Source of the DNA: Doryteuthis pealeii | Taxonomy: Eukaryota; Mollusca; Cephalopoda; Myopsida; Loliginidae | NCBI GenBank assembly: GCA_023376005.1 | Contig: CM042163.1 | Span: forward strand, 2,049,735 to 2,113,734 | Reading direction: 5' to 3' | DNA length: 64,000 nt | The notes under the pieces: generated by a model | What the model was told of the DNA's origin: nothing | The model's database searches: none | What the model saw: the letters and a program-made list of their open reading frames with translations, nothing else | Shown: piece after piece, positions 44,916 through 57,480 of the stretch | Position numbering within the stretch: the first letter of the stretch is position 1 | Layout of the letters: every line of letters begins with the position of its first letter | Position numbers and translations under genes: made by a program

Positions 44916-45799
44916 GCTGTTTCTAATTCGTTGATTGTCAACGTCTGCTTGATGATTGGCCTGATTGTATTTATGGTGGAAAGAAATTTATGTCAATAAC
45001 GAGAACTCTGCGGAAATGGGTTGTGAAGTCTCGCAATATCTCGCAACAACGAATAACTAATCAGAATTTGCAATCACAGACATAAATCTCCCGCCTTTTG
45101 TAATGACACGTTTCTCATAATTAGTTTTCCTTTTCAAACCCCCGTGTGTCCTCCGTTCGGTTGAATCATCACAAACCAATTGTGACCCGGGAGGAATTTC
45201 TTAGCGGCCATGATAATATATAATATAACCAAGGAGAATGACTTAATGGTTTTATCCTTGGATCTTTGGAAAGCGGAAAGGGTATCACATGGAATGGTCC
45301 TTGGAATTAATGTTCATTAACATGGATATTGTAGAACGGAATAAATCGTTGTGTATCGGCTCTAATCTCGATTCAATAATGTCGAACTTGCTTGCAGCAA
45401 TTTTCACGAATCGATATACAACAATCGATATATTGCCCGTTCGATATTAACACATTGGAAAATAAAGTCGTTATAATACCCAAGCTTTGCAATAAATACC
45501 GCAGAAATTATCTTCGAGAAATTCAATGTCAAATAATTAAATATTTACATAAAAATACCAATTGGTTTTAATGGCATGTAAACCCACCTGGGATTATTTT
45601 TACATAGAGGTTAGGGAGTCGTGTTCATTGTACGTTCATACAGGTAAAAAAAAAAAAAAATTATTTAATTTTATCAGAGTCTATGAAATTTTCAAGAAAA
45701 GTGTTGGACTTAAACTTGAGTCTTTGTACAATCATTATTCTTACAATATTTTAAGCACCAATTTGACTGTATATTCTGAAAGAAAAGAAAACTGTAATT

Positions 45800-46266
45800 A
45801 ACTGTTGCATATTGAAGATATTTAAAAGAAGGTGAAAACGGAAATAGGGTCTTCCGGTTGGATCGAGGCAGGGAGACGACGAAAAGAGTAACAAAGGACT
45901 TTTTCCGGGTATAGCGAACAAAGAAGGATGAGTAAAAATAAGGTCGGAAATAGATTTGTCCGCTGATAAAGATACCAAAAGAAAACGCGTAGGCGTTTGA
46001 TATATATAAAAGGAAGTCAGGGATTCCAGGTCAGTTAGAGAGTCAGACAAGCGGACGGCGAACAGAGCACAAGGAGCGACCGACAACACGGTCCATCGCT
46101 GCCAGCAGGCAGTGAGGTTCGTCCACCCTCCACCTCACCAACGCTAGTCACCCCAGCAGCAGTAGTAGTCATTGTCAACGCTCGTCACCCACCACCCGAG
46201 AAGAAGAAATAAAGTAAAAACTCCTACTATATCCATGTGTTGTAGATTTCATTAAGCGACCACTAC
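45800..46266 (+). mobile_element. Putative solo LTR (plus orientation)
   Basis: TATA box GATATATATAAAAGG (about 45998-46012), then a C- and A-rich leader, AATAAA in GAAGAAATAAAGTAAAAACTCC (about 46200-46222), and an end at GCGACCACTACA. It is the counterpart of 40965-41440 in the opposite direction. No gag-pol sequence is adjacent, so it is a solo LTR or remnant. 44916-45560 shows nothing recognisable. Confidence 0.5.
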
Positions 46267-47028
46267 ATATATCGTCTAGGGTTAGTGACGATACCCGCTA
46301 CGTATACAGATACACGAAGTAGGGCCGTGAATTTGAAGCCGCTATATAACATACAGACATTTGATGCCGCTATACAACATAACAATCTTATTACAAAATG
46401 TGTGGGTTCTGTTTTTTTGGGGGGGGTCACACTGTATCTATATTCTTGTGAATGCCATGCAAATCTGAAACAGCCGCTGGAGAAATTCGAACTGACTAAC
46501 TTTTTATCAATTGAGAGCATCTTTATATAGAAAAAAAATTGCAATCGTTACAAGTGTAGACCAGTGCTACCCCCCCACCAAATAAGCCCTTCTTGATTTC
46601 CGACAGCCTTGATAAACACATCACCTCGGTGGACTGCAGTCACCTTTGACTGTATCTGTAAACACAATAAGTGAAATAAAAATTTATACAGTATTTTGAT
46701 TTTCCCATTTTAACAAAACCATTTCCTGTGATTAACAAAAACAATTTTTACACTTTTCCTATTTCGTTAAAAATTAGTTGACACCAAAAAAACAAAACAA
46801 AAAACAAAAAACCAAAAAAAACTCGCCGTATCACAAGATAATTATATAATAAGATTTGCAATCAACACACTTTAGAGGATATTCACCTTTGTTTATTTAT
46901 TTATTTATTTTTTTACTTTGAAGCAAAGAAAAACATTCTCAGACCTGACACAAAACAATTTTACCAGATGTTGTACGTGCAATGATTTCTCCAACTTCTG
47001 TTTTCTTTTTGTCTTTTTCATTTTGATC

Positions 47029-47768
47029 TCCCCATTTTGATCTCCCCATTTAGTCCTCCCATTTGATCTCCCCATCTTGATCTCCCATTTAGATCCTCCA
47101 TTTTGAATTCCCCATTTAGATCCTCGCATTTGATTCCCCATTTAGATCTCCCCATTTTGATCTCCCCATTTAGATCCTCCCATTTTGATTCTCCCATTCT
47201 CCATTTTGATCTCCCCATTTTTGATCTCCCCATTTAGATCCTCCCATTTTGAATTCCCCATTTAGATCCTCGCATTTTGATCTCCCCATTTAGATCCTCC
47301 CATTTTGATCTCCCCATTTTGATCTCCCCATTTAGATCCTCCCATTTAGATCCTCCCATTTTGATCTCCCCTTTTAGATCTCCCCATTTAGATCTCCCCA
47401 TTTTGATTCTCCCATTTAATTCTCCATTTTGATCTCCCCATTTTGATCCTCCCATTTTGATCTCCCCATTAATCTCCCCATTTTGATCTCCCCATTTGTT
47501 CTCCCCATTTAGATCCTCCCATTTTGATCTCCCCATTTAGATCTCCCATTTGATCTCCCTTTTAGATCTCCCCATTTAGATCTCCCCATTTTGATCCTCC
47601 CATTTTGATCTCCCCATTAATATCTCCCCATTTTGATCTCCCCATCTAGATCTCCCCATTTTGATCTCCCCTTTAGATCTCCCCTCCCCTTTTTGATCTC
47701 CCCATTTAGAACCTCCATTTTGATCTCCCCTTTAGATCCCCCATTTTGATCCTCCATTTTGATCTCTC
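47029..47768 (+). repeat. GATCTCCCCATTT minisatellite
   Basis: 740 bp of alternating units TTTGATCTCCCCAT and TTAGATCCTCCCAT with length variation. Minus-strand frames (MGRSKWEDLNGE) are artefacts. 46270-47028 and 47770-48330 have no recognised feature. Confidence 0.95.
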
Positions 47769-48334
47769 CCTAGCCAATCTCGAGAATTTGAATATTTGAT
47801 TTTCCTAGGAGTTGTGGTAGATACAATTATGTATTGCAAAATTTATTTTCTTTATTCATTTTTTCTCGTGTATGTATGTATGTATGTATGTGTGTCCCGA
47901 GTAAACTATGAAAATAAAACAATTAACGACAAAATAAACATATATACACATTCACTATCATCAGATCTTGATTTTGAGCAAAAATGATAAAGAATTGATT
48001 TTTATTCGTGAGATAATTAAAAAAATAGAAAAAGGATGGATTTTTTTTGCATGTAATATCTTAATTAATTTTTCTTTTGAGAGTGTCAGTGCACTTTTTT
48101 GCTGACGCCCCACCCCAACTTTTAAATAATTTTTTTTTTTACCTATATGGTTATTTCATGCATAGGGTTAATAATCGCGTTAATCGTACGTATATATTTA
48201 CATTTTTTGTGTGGGTGTTTCTTAAGAGTTTTTTTTTCTTGGCTCACAGTTATAGTAGTTTCTAGAGAAAGAAATTCAAAGTTTGTCGCTTCAGTCCTTC
48301 ATTTCTCTCTTCGTCAGTCCAATTGGTAATCTTA

Positions 48335-48490
48335 GTACCACCCCCCAAAAAAAACACCCCAAAACCCCCCAAAACAAATAAAGCCCCCCCCAAAAAAAAC
48401 AAAAACAAATAAAAACCCCCCCCCAAACAAATAAAGACCCCCCCAAACAAATAAAGACCCTCTACCCCCAAAAAAAACCCCCAAAAAACA
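48335..48490 (+). repeat. C-run/AAACAAATAAAG minisatellite
   Basis: Imperfect units of CCCCCCCAAACAAATAAAGA. 48491-49240 is unrecognised. Confidence 0.85.
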
Positions 48491-49239
48491 AGTCCGACCG
48501 TAAATTTATCGCACTCGCCTCGGCAGTCCAATTGATAATCTTATGAGCGATCTGTAAGGCAGCTGTCCGCAAAGCTTAGATTTCCCCCTTCTTGAAACTG
48601 ACACATTCCTCTTTTTATTCTGATCGGTCGAAATTTGAATATGTTACAAATTTTATTGTAAATTTCTCGCTCTGTCGGCATTAACAAGATTCTGCTTTAC
48701 CCCTAGGGGACTGTCCACCCCACCATCACTCCGATAAACTACAATATCTAATTCAGGTTGCAAGTACCTCGATTATCAGGCAAGGTGGGGGGGGCTAAAA
48801 CCGTGAATTCCATTATTATTATTATCAAGGTACTCCTATAAGGGTATTAATATCTTATTATAATACAGATTCAGTATCTGCCTGTCTGTAAACGAAAGTA
48901 CGTCACTGATTTAGAGTAAAGTCTAGTTGTTAACAATCTAGTGTGGTTTGTCATCTTCGTGACCTCAGCAAAATCACCCGGAACTGCCGAATTGTGTCTC
49001 ACGTTGTAACATTACGGTTATCATTTGGAATGGAGTGATGACTTGCGTGTAAAAATAATTCGTGGTATACTTATCTCTAATCCATCACTACTTTGAGAGG
49101 CTCGAATCTGGTTGCTGAGCTGATTTTGGGCCGATGTTGGATTTGTCAAGTATTCAGCTCTGTTACAAGCTGACTACAAAACTAAAACTAGAGTTTTGTA
49201 GGTGGCTTATATGGAGCTTTGGGTTGTTCCATTATGAAC

Positions 49240-49737
49240 TCAGGCCAGTTCATTCCCTGGGTTCTGATTGGCTGTTGGTTTTCAGGGTGAGTAAAGACAT
49301 ATATAAGTGACCACTCTTCAGCCATCACTTTGCACTATGCCAGCAACATGCATGGACTGTATTTAAGTTACAGTTTGCATGTTTGTTATTGTCTGCTAAT
49401 GTTACATAATTATTAGATTCCTAATATTTGTGTACAGTAGTGTAGAAACCAAAATGGCTGTTATAAGTTCAGCCGGTGTTCCTTGAAGAATTGACTGACA
49501 AGGCTTGACCTCAGTCCTGATCCTCCTTCCGGTGGATACCGTGAGAATCGGTGGAGAAGACCCTCTTCCAGTTTAGATTAGAAAGAGATTTTTAGTCAGA
49601 TCGGCGAAGACCACGACGGTGGTAAGTCGTGTTATGCACGTACCGACTCAATCTGCGCAGGTAGTCTGGTGGGGATTTCAGAATAAAATATGATCTAAGT
49701 TAAATCGAAGTCTTGTGTTATTATCTAAAAACTACCA
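49240..49737 (+). mobile_element. LTR-like promoter/polyA region
   Basis: A TATA-like ACATATATAAGTG (about 49298-49310) is followed about 380 bp later by AGAATAAAATATG and an AAAACTACCA end. Next comes TGACGCAGGGCTTCTG, in the position of a primer-binding site. No second copy is present to prove an LTR. It could equally be an old promoter-like sequence. 49740-50465 is unrecognised. Confidence 0.3.
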
Positions 49738-50469
49738 ATGACGCAGGGCTTCTGATAAAGAGAAATCCCCAATGGAAGACCAGACACGAAGTCCCCAAGA
49801 CGAAGTCCAGTCGCTAGAAGAGACGCTAGAAGAATAGAAGTAGGAAAATGAAGAAAGAGAGTATACAACACTTACTCGATGGTAGTTAGAATCCCATTGC
49901 AACGGTGAGTATTATATTGTTTTTATATTATCTGGGGGATAACTTCTACAGATTTGGCTGGCAGTTCTTTGATATTTTGAGTCTTGAGGATATCTTGCCT
50001 AGTGTCATTTATTGTTTTTAGTAATAAAACAAGGTGGAACTTTTCTCATGGGATATCTTTATTTTCCCCCCAAGTCAAAATGCCCTGGGTGAAAGACACG
50101 TCTCACCTAGTTACCGCTTCGTTCCAAACTGACCCATACTCTCACCTCTTACTCTTACTCTTCCATATCTCGCCATGGGACATCTATCCATCTGTCAGAA
50201 AACGTCATGCCACGTTGTGCTGACTCATTCAAAAAACTTGTCATGCTAAACTACACGTCACTCTCACTTTTTACGGCATCAGAATTGTTTTGGGGTTGGA
50301 ATTTACAAACAAGCAAAATGCATTCCAACCAGATTTTTTCCTTTCAAAATATTTTTCAAAAATATTACTTTCTTCTTCACCCATAATTTACTTATGAAAA
50401 AAATTGATTGTTTTGCGACCCTTATTATCCCCGGGACCCTTAATTATCCTCGGGCCCCTTAATTATATT

Positions 50470-50733
50470 ACAACGTTACTTCTCAGTCGGTAGAGCACTG
50501 GACTAAGAAACGCAAGATTCTTGGTTCGATACCGGCCCTCACCAAATCAGCGTACGGGTAGCACAGGGATCTGTGCGGTAAATGGAGGAGTTGATGGTAG
50601 GTTTGGCGCTCCACCTCAGATGCAAAAAACAATATCCTTGGTCTAGCGCTGGTGAAAAGGAGATATACTCCCTCGCTGTTTGGCCGATACCGACATTAGG
50701 TCAACCCGACGACCTTACTTACTTTTTTACTTC
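50470..50733 (+). mobile_element. SINE family 1
   Basis: A box CTCAGTCGG, B box GGTTCGATACC and the full body to GACGACCTTACTTAC. Confidence 0.87.
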
Positions 50734-51420
50734 TGAAATATTGCAAAAGTTTTGATTCATCCTCGCATTAACAGATAACATACTTCTTTATCCGTTTTAA
50801 ATATGGAGACACCTGAGAACACTTTCAGATATCTACGAAGCCGACTCATTAGTTTGTTTATTTGATTCGATTTTATTTATTGTAAATATTGGATAACATG
50901 ACTGATCTTCCAGGAAATCAATGACTTGCACCCTTCCCCCTAAAAACAAAAAAAAAAAAAAAAAACAAAACAAAAAAAAGAACAAGACAAACAATTTTAT
51001 TTAGCAATCATTACAGAATCGATAAAAATCCACTTGAAACAACGAGCCTGTATATGTGTGTAAACAGATCCGGGCATCTCTTGAAATCTAGACCCCCCCC
51101 TCTCCAAATTGGCGGCAAATCGGCAAACTGACTGAACAGGCTTTCCACATATGTCTTATTAATTCGTTAATATTCTCGTTAAGAGGATTCTAATTAAAGA
51201 TTGGCTCACTATTACTTTGCAAACTGATCGATACCAATGATCGAAAAGTTAATGGGAAATGAACTCCCAAGAAATTAGATCGATACGATCGTTTTCGTTG
51301 AGATGTTCGCGGTTGAAATATAAATTTGTTTTATTGGAATTTTCTCATTCTAACGAATTTACTTTGCGTTCACCAAATTCTGATTTAATCTCTGTTCATT
51401 TATAGCGGCCATGATACTTT

Positions 51421-52190
51421 ACGAAAGAAAGAAAGGAAGGAAGGAAAGGAAGGAAGAAGGGGAGAAAGAAAAAAGAAGGGAAGGAAGAAGAAAGAAGGGA
51501 AGAAAAAAGAGGAAGTGGAGAAAGAAAGAATGAAGCAAAAATAAGAAGAGAGGAAGAAGGGACGAAAGAAAGAAGGAGAGAAAGAAAGAATGAAGGAAAG
51601 AAAGAATGAAACAAGAAAGGAAAAACGAACGAAACAAAGAAGGAAGGAAGGGAGGAAAGAATGAAGCAAATAAGAAAGAAAGAAAGAAAGGAAAGAAAGA
51701 AAGAAAGAAGGAAGGAAGAAGAGGTGAAAGAAAAAAAGGAAAGATAAAAAGTAACAAAATGAAATATGAAGAATGAAAAAATTTAAAGAATGAAAGAAAG
51801 AAAGAAGCGAAAAAAGAAAGAGAAACAGAAAGAGACATTGAAAGAAAGAATGAAACAATCTAACTAGTAAGAAGGAAAGAATAAAAAAAAAGAAAATGAA
51901 TATAAAGGAAAAGTAAAAAGAAATGAAATATACCAAGAAGAAAGAAAAAAATAAACAAAGCATGAAAGAGAGAACCGAAGAAAGAGGCAAATAAATAAAG
52001 AAAGAAAAAGAAAAAGAAGGAAAGCAAGTAAGAAAGAAGAAGAAGAAAAGAAAGAAGGAAGGAATGAATGAAGTACGCAAATAAGAACGAAAGAAGCAAA
52101 AAAGAGAAGTGACTATAAAAAAAAGAAAAAGAAAAAAAGAAAAAAGAAAAAAAAAGAAATATGGTAAGAAAAAAGAAAGAGGGGAAGCTT
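51421..52190 (+). repeat. (AGAA)n purine tract
   Basis: 770 bp of AAGA/GGAA mixtures. Large open frames on the minus strand are artefacts. 50734-51420 is unrecognised apart from a poly-A run at 50946-50975. Confidence 0.97.
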
Positions 52191-52209
52191 AGATTAGATT
52201 TTAGCACAA

Positions 52210-53330
52210 AGCCACTAATGGATTGCCCGAAGGTAGGGAGAATATTTAGTCCCCATTCACCAAGGACCAATATTAGCATTAGTATATCCATTGACACACT
52301 AACACTGAATAAAAGGAAGGAAATACAAGATAATCTCATATACACATATAGGAACATTTAATTCAGTCATGAGCAAACTGTGGCACATAATTGGTGTTAG
52401 GGTGAATACTTAGTCGTCTCACTTACCAAGGTCCAGGGTATTAGTATATCCATTGTATACTAACACTGAATAAACGGAAAGAAAGACAAGATAATCTCAT
52501 ATACACATATAGGAACATTTAATTCAGTCATGAGCAAACTGTAACCCATAATTGGTATTAGGGTGAATACTTAGTTGCATTTCCACTCACCAAGGTCCAA
52601 GGTATTAGTATATCCATTGTATACTAACACTGAATAAACGGAATGAAAGACAAGATAAGCTTTTTACACATATGGGAATATTTAATACAGTCATGAGCAA
52701 ACTGTGACCCATAATTGGTGCTAGGATAAATACTTAGTCGTATCTCCACTCACCAAGTTCCAAGGTATTAGTATATCCATTGTATACTAACACTGAATAA
52801 ACGGAAAGAAAGACAAGATAATCTCATATACACATATAGGAATATCTAATACAGTCATGAGCAAACTGTGACCCATAATTGGTGATAGGGTGAATACTTA
52901 GTTGCATCTCCACTCACCAAGGTCCAGGGTATTAGTATATCCATTGTATATTAACACTGAATAAACGGAATGAAAGACAATATAAGCTTTTTACACACAT
53001 GGAGACATTTAATACGGTCATGAGAAAACTGTGGCCCATAGATAGGGTGAATACTTAGTCGCATCTTCACTCACTAAGATTCAAGGTATTAGTATATCCA
53101 TTGTATACTAACACTAAATAAACGGAAGGAAAGACAAGATAAGCTTTTTACACATGGAAACATCTAATTCAGTCATGAGCAAACTGTGACCCATAATTGG
53201 TGCTAGGGTGAATACTTAGTCGTATCTCTACACACCAAGTTCCAATGTATTAGTATATCCATTGTATACTAACACTGAATAAACGGAATGAAAGACAAGA
53301 TAATCTCATATACACCTTCAGATTCATTTG
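52210..53330 (+). repeat. 163-bp satellite, about seven units
   Basis: TTAGTATATCCATTG recurs at 52279, 52441, 52605, 52768, 52932, 53089 and 53250, spacing 157-164 bp. The unit also contains ACTAACACTGAATAAACGGA, GTCATGAGCAAACTGTG and AGGGTGAATACTTAGT. It is AT-rich and non-coding, with monomer length in the nucleosomal range. Confidence 0.95.
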
Positions 53331-53344
53331 CACATACAGAAACA

Positions 53345-53440
53345 AGGAGGGCCCCGTTGTGTAACGGTTATCATCATAGGCAATGGACACAGCGACCAGA
53401 GTTCAAATCATGAACAAGGCCGTTTGCATTTCATATTACA
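53345..53440 (+). mobile_element. tRNA-like sequence, degenerate SINE head
   Basis: GGGCCCCGTTGTGTAACGGTTATCA resembles a tRNA 5' half with an A box, and GAGTTCAAATC a B box 50 bp later. The T arm does not close. It follows the satellite directly. Confidence 0.5.
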
Positions 53441-53629
53441 CACGGTACCACCCTAATCTCTATCTGAACAGTCAAGTGTCTGTATGATTTTTAGAGAATG
53501 TTTATGTTCGCTATTTGAATTTAATTTTGTATTGCTATAAATAACGAACGTATAAGCATGGTATGTTATGTTGACACACGACTGGTGGTGGGAGGTGAGG
53601 GTAGGATATACACATTGTTCAAAACTAGC

Positions 53630-54004
53630 AGGACCTGTGTATATACCACAGTATGATAATTTAATTATTACAACGTTTGATATATTTACTTAAGAGCTAT
53701 GGCTAAATTGTTCAATGTGTAATAAAAAGTATAATAATCTTCATTTAACTCTCTCTCATTCTTTTTTTTCTTTCCTTCTTTTCATCTTATTATTTCAGAT
53801 TAGCGTTAACGCTTCCGCGCGCTCACCCCCTCTCATCCCCTCTCTCTATCTTTTCTATAATTTATTTATTTATTTCTTATGATATTTTTATGTGTAGCGT
53901 GTTATTTTTCTTCCCTTTCTTTCTTTATAAAAAACGGAACTGTTCATTATTTAGCTGAGGTGACGACACTCAGAAGAAACAAGATTTCAATTGATAAGCA
54001 GCAT
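53630..54004 (+). repeat. Repeat E, copy 2
   Basis: Partner of 28100-28520, slightly shorter, because the (CTTT)n runs are reduced. Confidence 0.75.
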
Positions 54005-54079
54005 ATATATATATATATTCGCTACTGCGTGAAACTATAGTCGGGGGATTTTAAACCATTCTTTTTATTGAGCACTTTG

Positions 54080-54560
54080 CATGTATGTAAAATTTGTATT
54101 AGTATTATCTGCGTTATTCGGACTATTGTCCCCATCTTCATTGTTATTTGTACAACGTTTCGGCCGATATACCCTCCGGCCTTCTTCAGGTATTTCTTGT
54201 CGGACTCGGGAACCTTCTCAGAACCCGGGTTCAATTCTGAGTGAAAGCAGTTAGAAAAATAATTAATTAACACAACTCCTACCCCAGCTATGGTTAGCGG
54301 AATGAGAACAGGATAACCCCGTGGAATAAATAAAGGGTTAGTTTCAAAGTTCCGTGATGGCTCCCGAATACGACAAGAAAGTTCCCGAGTTCGAAAAGAA
54401 GGTTCCCGGGTTCTGAGAAGGTTCCCGAGTCCGACAAGAAATACCTGAAGAAGGCCGGAGGGTATATCGGCCGAATCGTTGTACAAATAACAATGAAGAT
54501 GGGGACAATAGTCCAAATAACGCAGATAATACTAATCATCAAGCCTCATCTCAAACATTC
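54080..54560. repeat. Foldback of SINE family 3 tails
   Basis: 54090-54220 (minus) and 54410-54545 (plus) are inverted copies of the hammerhead-like tail, with SINE body (54228-54405) between them. The structure matches 8465-8992, but here the left arm is longer (to CTCGGGAACCTTCTCAG) and the tRNA-like head is missing. Confidence 0.8.
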
Positions 54561-54630
54561 AGAGAAATAAAATTTGTATGTATGTAAAATTATGAAAAAG
54601 TGAGTTAAAAAGTATTCAATACTTTTAGAG

Positions 54631-54699
<69 letters not shown>

Positions 54700-54770
54700 C
54701 ACGCAAGCGGTCTCACTCCACTTCAGAGTTATGAAAATTGAATTGTGTTGTTCTGGCATCATTAAGAATA

Positions 54771-55165
54771 CTAGTACAAAATAAAAAAAACACCCTCCGG
54801 GCGATGTAAAATAGATTTTTCAAACATATTGCCTGAGGAGTGGGAGTAAAAAATTCAATGTCAGCGAGTTTGTACCTTAAGTAAATAAAATCATCAAATT
54901 CATTAAAGGATTAAAAAAATAAAACAATTTGAAATGTAAACTTTAAATATGTATTAAAATCAACCAAACTATATTTAGATATATAATACCAGTCATGTAT
55001 TTATTAAAACTTGTTTTAAAAAAGCAATGAGGACTGTCTAATGCTGCATGTTCAAATTTTGAGCGTAATTATTCTATGTTATGACGATTTTGGGTAATGT
55101 GACGTAAGCAGTAACGTAATTTTTGTTACAGACAAAAACCGGAAGCGAATCTCCATTATTAATAG
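54771..55165 (-). mobile_element. Non-autonomous Helitron
   Basis: The 3' CTAG (54771-54774, plus-strand A before it) and subterminal hairpin (CACCCTCCGGGCG, 54791-54803) are intact. The 5' end reads CTATTAATAATGGAGATTCG with the leading T lost or shifted. A CA/TA microsatellite lies upstream at 54634-54694. Confidence 0.75.
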
Positions 55166-55257
55166 TGATATTTTTCACTGTCCCTCTCTCTTGGTCTTCC
55201 ACGACATTTTTATATTCTATCCTCTCTAACTTTCTTTCGTTCCGTCTCTTCTGTTAG

Positions 55258-55734
55258 TGTCACTCTCTTCCTTTTCAACTTATTCTCTCTCTTCTCTTCT
55301 TCCCTTCTCTCTCTCTGTCTCTGTCTCTGTCTCTGTCTCTCTCTGTCTCTCTCTCTCTCTCCCTCTCTCTAACTTTCTATACATCAGTCTTCCCCACTCT
55401 CTTTATCACTTCATATTATCTCTATTTTTTTCAATTACTCTTTCTTTTCAACTTTATCTCTCTCTCTCTCTCTTCTTTTTTCCTCTCTCACTCTAAGTTT
55501 CTATTCATCAGTATTCAGTCTCCCTTCTCTATATACATTGATCTTCTTTCTCTCTCTTTTTCTCTCTCTCTTTCTTTCCAACTTCTTCCATCTCCATGGG
55601 CGCCATGTCAAATGTAATGGTTAACAAGCTAAACAAGCACACCAGTGCTAATCACTTCTCATTGGCTGATTCCTACTTCCGGTCTTAGACTAAACTAAAC
55701 AAAGTTCAGTAAATAATAACTTATTTTCCTTTCA

Positions 55735-55779
<45 letters not shown>

Positions 55780-55800
55780 TTTCTTTCTTTCTTTACTCGA
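55258..55800 (+). repeat. CT-rich and (CTTT)n tracts
   Basis: Mixed CTCT/CTGT runs at 55258-55570 and (CTTT)n at 55734-55795. Confidence 0.93.
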
Positions 55801-55887
55801 GTGATTTGTAACATTACTCGGAAGCCTAAGACAAGCAAAAATACCTTCCATACACAAACAATCCGATCATTTATGACGGGAACTAGG

Positions 55888-56449
55888 CTAATAATAATAA
55901 TAATGATAATAATAATAGAAGGTGATCCACTGGGAATTATGCAAGAAATTAAATTTTGACCACACAACAAAATGGTATATGCATAATCCAGAATCTGTTC
56001 TTGAGAACGAAACGCACAAAATTCTCTGAGACTTTGAAATTAAAACGGATCACCTCATCCCAGCAAGAAGACCAGACCTAGTGTTGATTAACAAAAAAGA
56101 AAGAACTTGTCAACTGGTGGATTTTGCAGTGCCAGCGGATCACAGGGTGAAGTTAAAGTAAAATGAAAAAATTGACAAATATCTGGACCTTGCCAGAGAA
56201 CTGAATAAGTTATGGAATATGAAAGTGAAAGTGATACCAATTGTAGTTGGTGCACTTGGAACGGTCCCAAAAGGATTAGAAAAGGGTTTGGAAAGTTTGG
56301 ATATCAGAGAAAGGATTGAAACCATTCAGAACACTGCACTGCTGCAATCTGCCAGAATACTCAGAAGAGTCCTGGAGACCTGAGGAGACTTGCTGTCACT
56401 CAGACTCCAGTGAAAGACCATCAGCTAACACTGATGTGAAACTCAAAAG

Positions 56450-56485
<36 letters not shown>
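55888..56485 (+). pseudogene. R4/Dong-like LINE 3' end bounded by (AAT)n on both sides
   Basis: (AAT)n at 55888-55915 leads into the LINE at KVIHWELCKKL (55917), which continues through the RLE core (RRPDLVLINKKERTCQLVDFAVPADHR), the IPIVVGALGTV segment and ETIQNTALLQSARILRRVLET, and ends in (AAT)n 56448-56488. Two in-frame stops (after HKIL, and in VKLK) make it a pseudogene. Otherwise the frame is nearly intact. Confidence 0.88.
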
Positions 56486-56490
<5 letters not shown>

Positions 56491-56570
56491 TATATATATA
56501 TATATGAAGAAAATATTAAAAAAAAATATAACAGACACAGGATGTTATGATCAAAGAAAAATATTTTATA

Positions 56571-56617
56571 TGTCTATACTTAAGTATTTTGGTTTATGAT
56601 AAACCTTCATCAGGACA
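56571..56617 (-). ncRNA. Hammerhead-like motif with G12A change
   Basis: Minus strand: stem I TGTC/GACA, CTGATGA (complement of 56607-56613), perfect stem II (GGTTTATcATAAACC), then AAA where GAA is required, stem III palindrome ATACTTAAGTAT and H17 A. G12 is essential, so cleavage is expected to be lost. It lies 70 bp from (AT)n at 56488-56505. Confidence 0.6.
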
Positions 56618-56694
56618 ATGCAAAATAAATTTTGAAAGGGAGAAAAATGCTACTGGGAGGTCTTTGCGCAGCATCAAGTATCCGCCCAGAGTTG

Positions 56695-56703
56695 GTCTCT
56701 CTC

Positions 56704-56786
<83 letters not shown>

Positions 56787-57025
56787 TTTTGGGAGAATAT
56801 GTGCTTAATTGAAGTAATACCTAATTTGAAAATTAATTAGTTGATAATTAATGAATATATCTGTTAACGTAAACAAATCGAGAAAAGATCATTCACTGTA
56901 TGTACATTTCGGCCAATTATGCCTCATCGGCAGAGTTATAGACTTGAAGCCGCTTTGTGTGTGATTCGAATCTCATCTGCCTAGCTGACAGGCGGGATTC
57001 TAACTGTTACACTAGCTGGCCTTAC
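56695..57025 (-). mobile_element. SINE-hammerhead family, full-order copy beside (CT)n(AT)n
   Basis: Minus strand, 57025 to 56790: A-box-like TAGTGTAACAGTTAG, B-box-like GATTCGAATCAC, then hammerhead-like CTCTG-CCGATGA-GGC...GGCC-GAAA-TGTACAT-A-CAGTG (about 56903-56938, U4 mutated to C), and the AT-rich tail to TATTCTCCC. The tail joins (AT)n 56751-56780 and (CT)n 56697-56750. Confidence 0.75.
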
Positions 57026-57359
57026 AGATTTCTCGTTTTGTTTATGTATATATATACATATGAGATAAATGGAAAAATATAAACATATTTATATTTTTCC
57101 ATTTATCTACTCAATATATATGCGCAATTATCTAAGCTACCAGGAAAGTCTTCTATAAAAGTTTATCTTAGTCTGGCATAAGGTCATAAGAAGCGGTTGT
57201 TTTTTTTTATAAATCGTAAACACTTAAAAACAATAGATTTGCATGACAACCTTGCTAAGTATTACTTAACGACAAGCCCATATGCAAATGTTTACCTACA
57301 TGAATGATTTCGTGATTATTTCCAGCGTATATTTTAAGTACAGAGGGCACCTGCCTGCG

Positions 57360-57480
57360 TCTGTACATGGAGATGTTTGTGTGCACAAGGGTGTGGCTGC
57401 ACGTTGAGGTGTGTGTGTGGGGTGTGTGTGTGGGTGTGTGTGTGTGGCTGCAAGTTGAGGTGTGTGGGGGGGGGTCGTGT
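57360..57480 (+). repeat. GT-rich minisatellite
   Basis: The motif GTGTGGCTGCA.GTTGAGG occurs twice about 55 bp apart, separated by GT/GGGT runs. G-runs continue at 57617-57735. 57026-57355 has a short palindrome at 57062-57108 and nothing else. Confidence 0.8.

Noticed and set aside
47018..47536. MGRSKWEDLNGE-type repeat protein on the minus strand
   Set aside because: It follows the GATCTCCCC minisatellite unit and breaks with every unit-length change; no start context or family.
54410..54545. Fully formed hammerhead at CTGAAGAAGGCCGG...CCGAAACG
   Set aside because: Core and stem II are present, but I could not find a stem III with A15.1-U16.1 and a matching stem I, so it is listed only as hammerhead-like.
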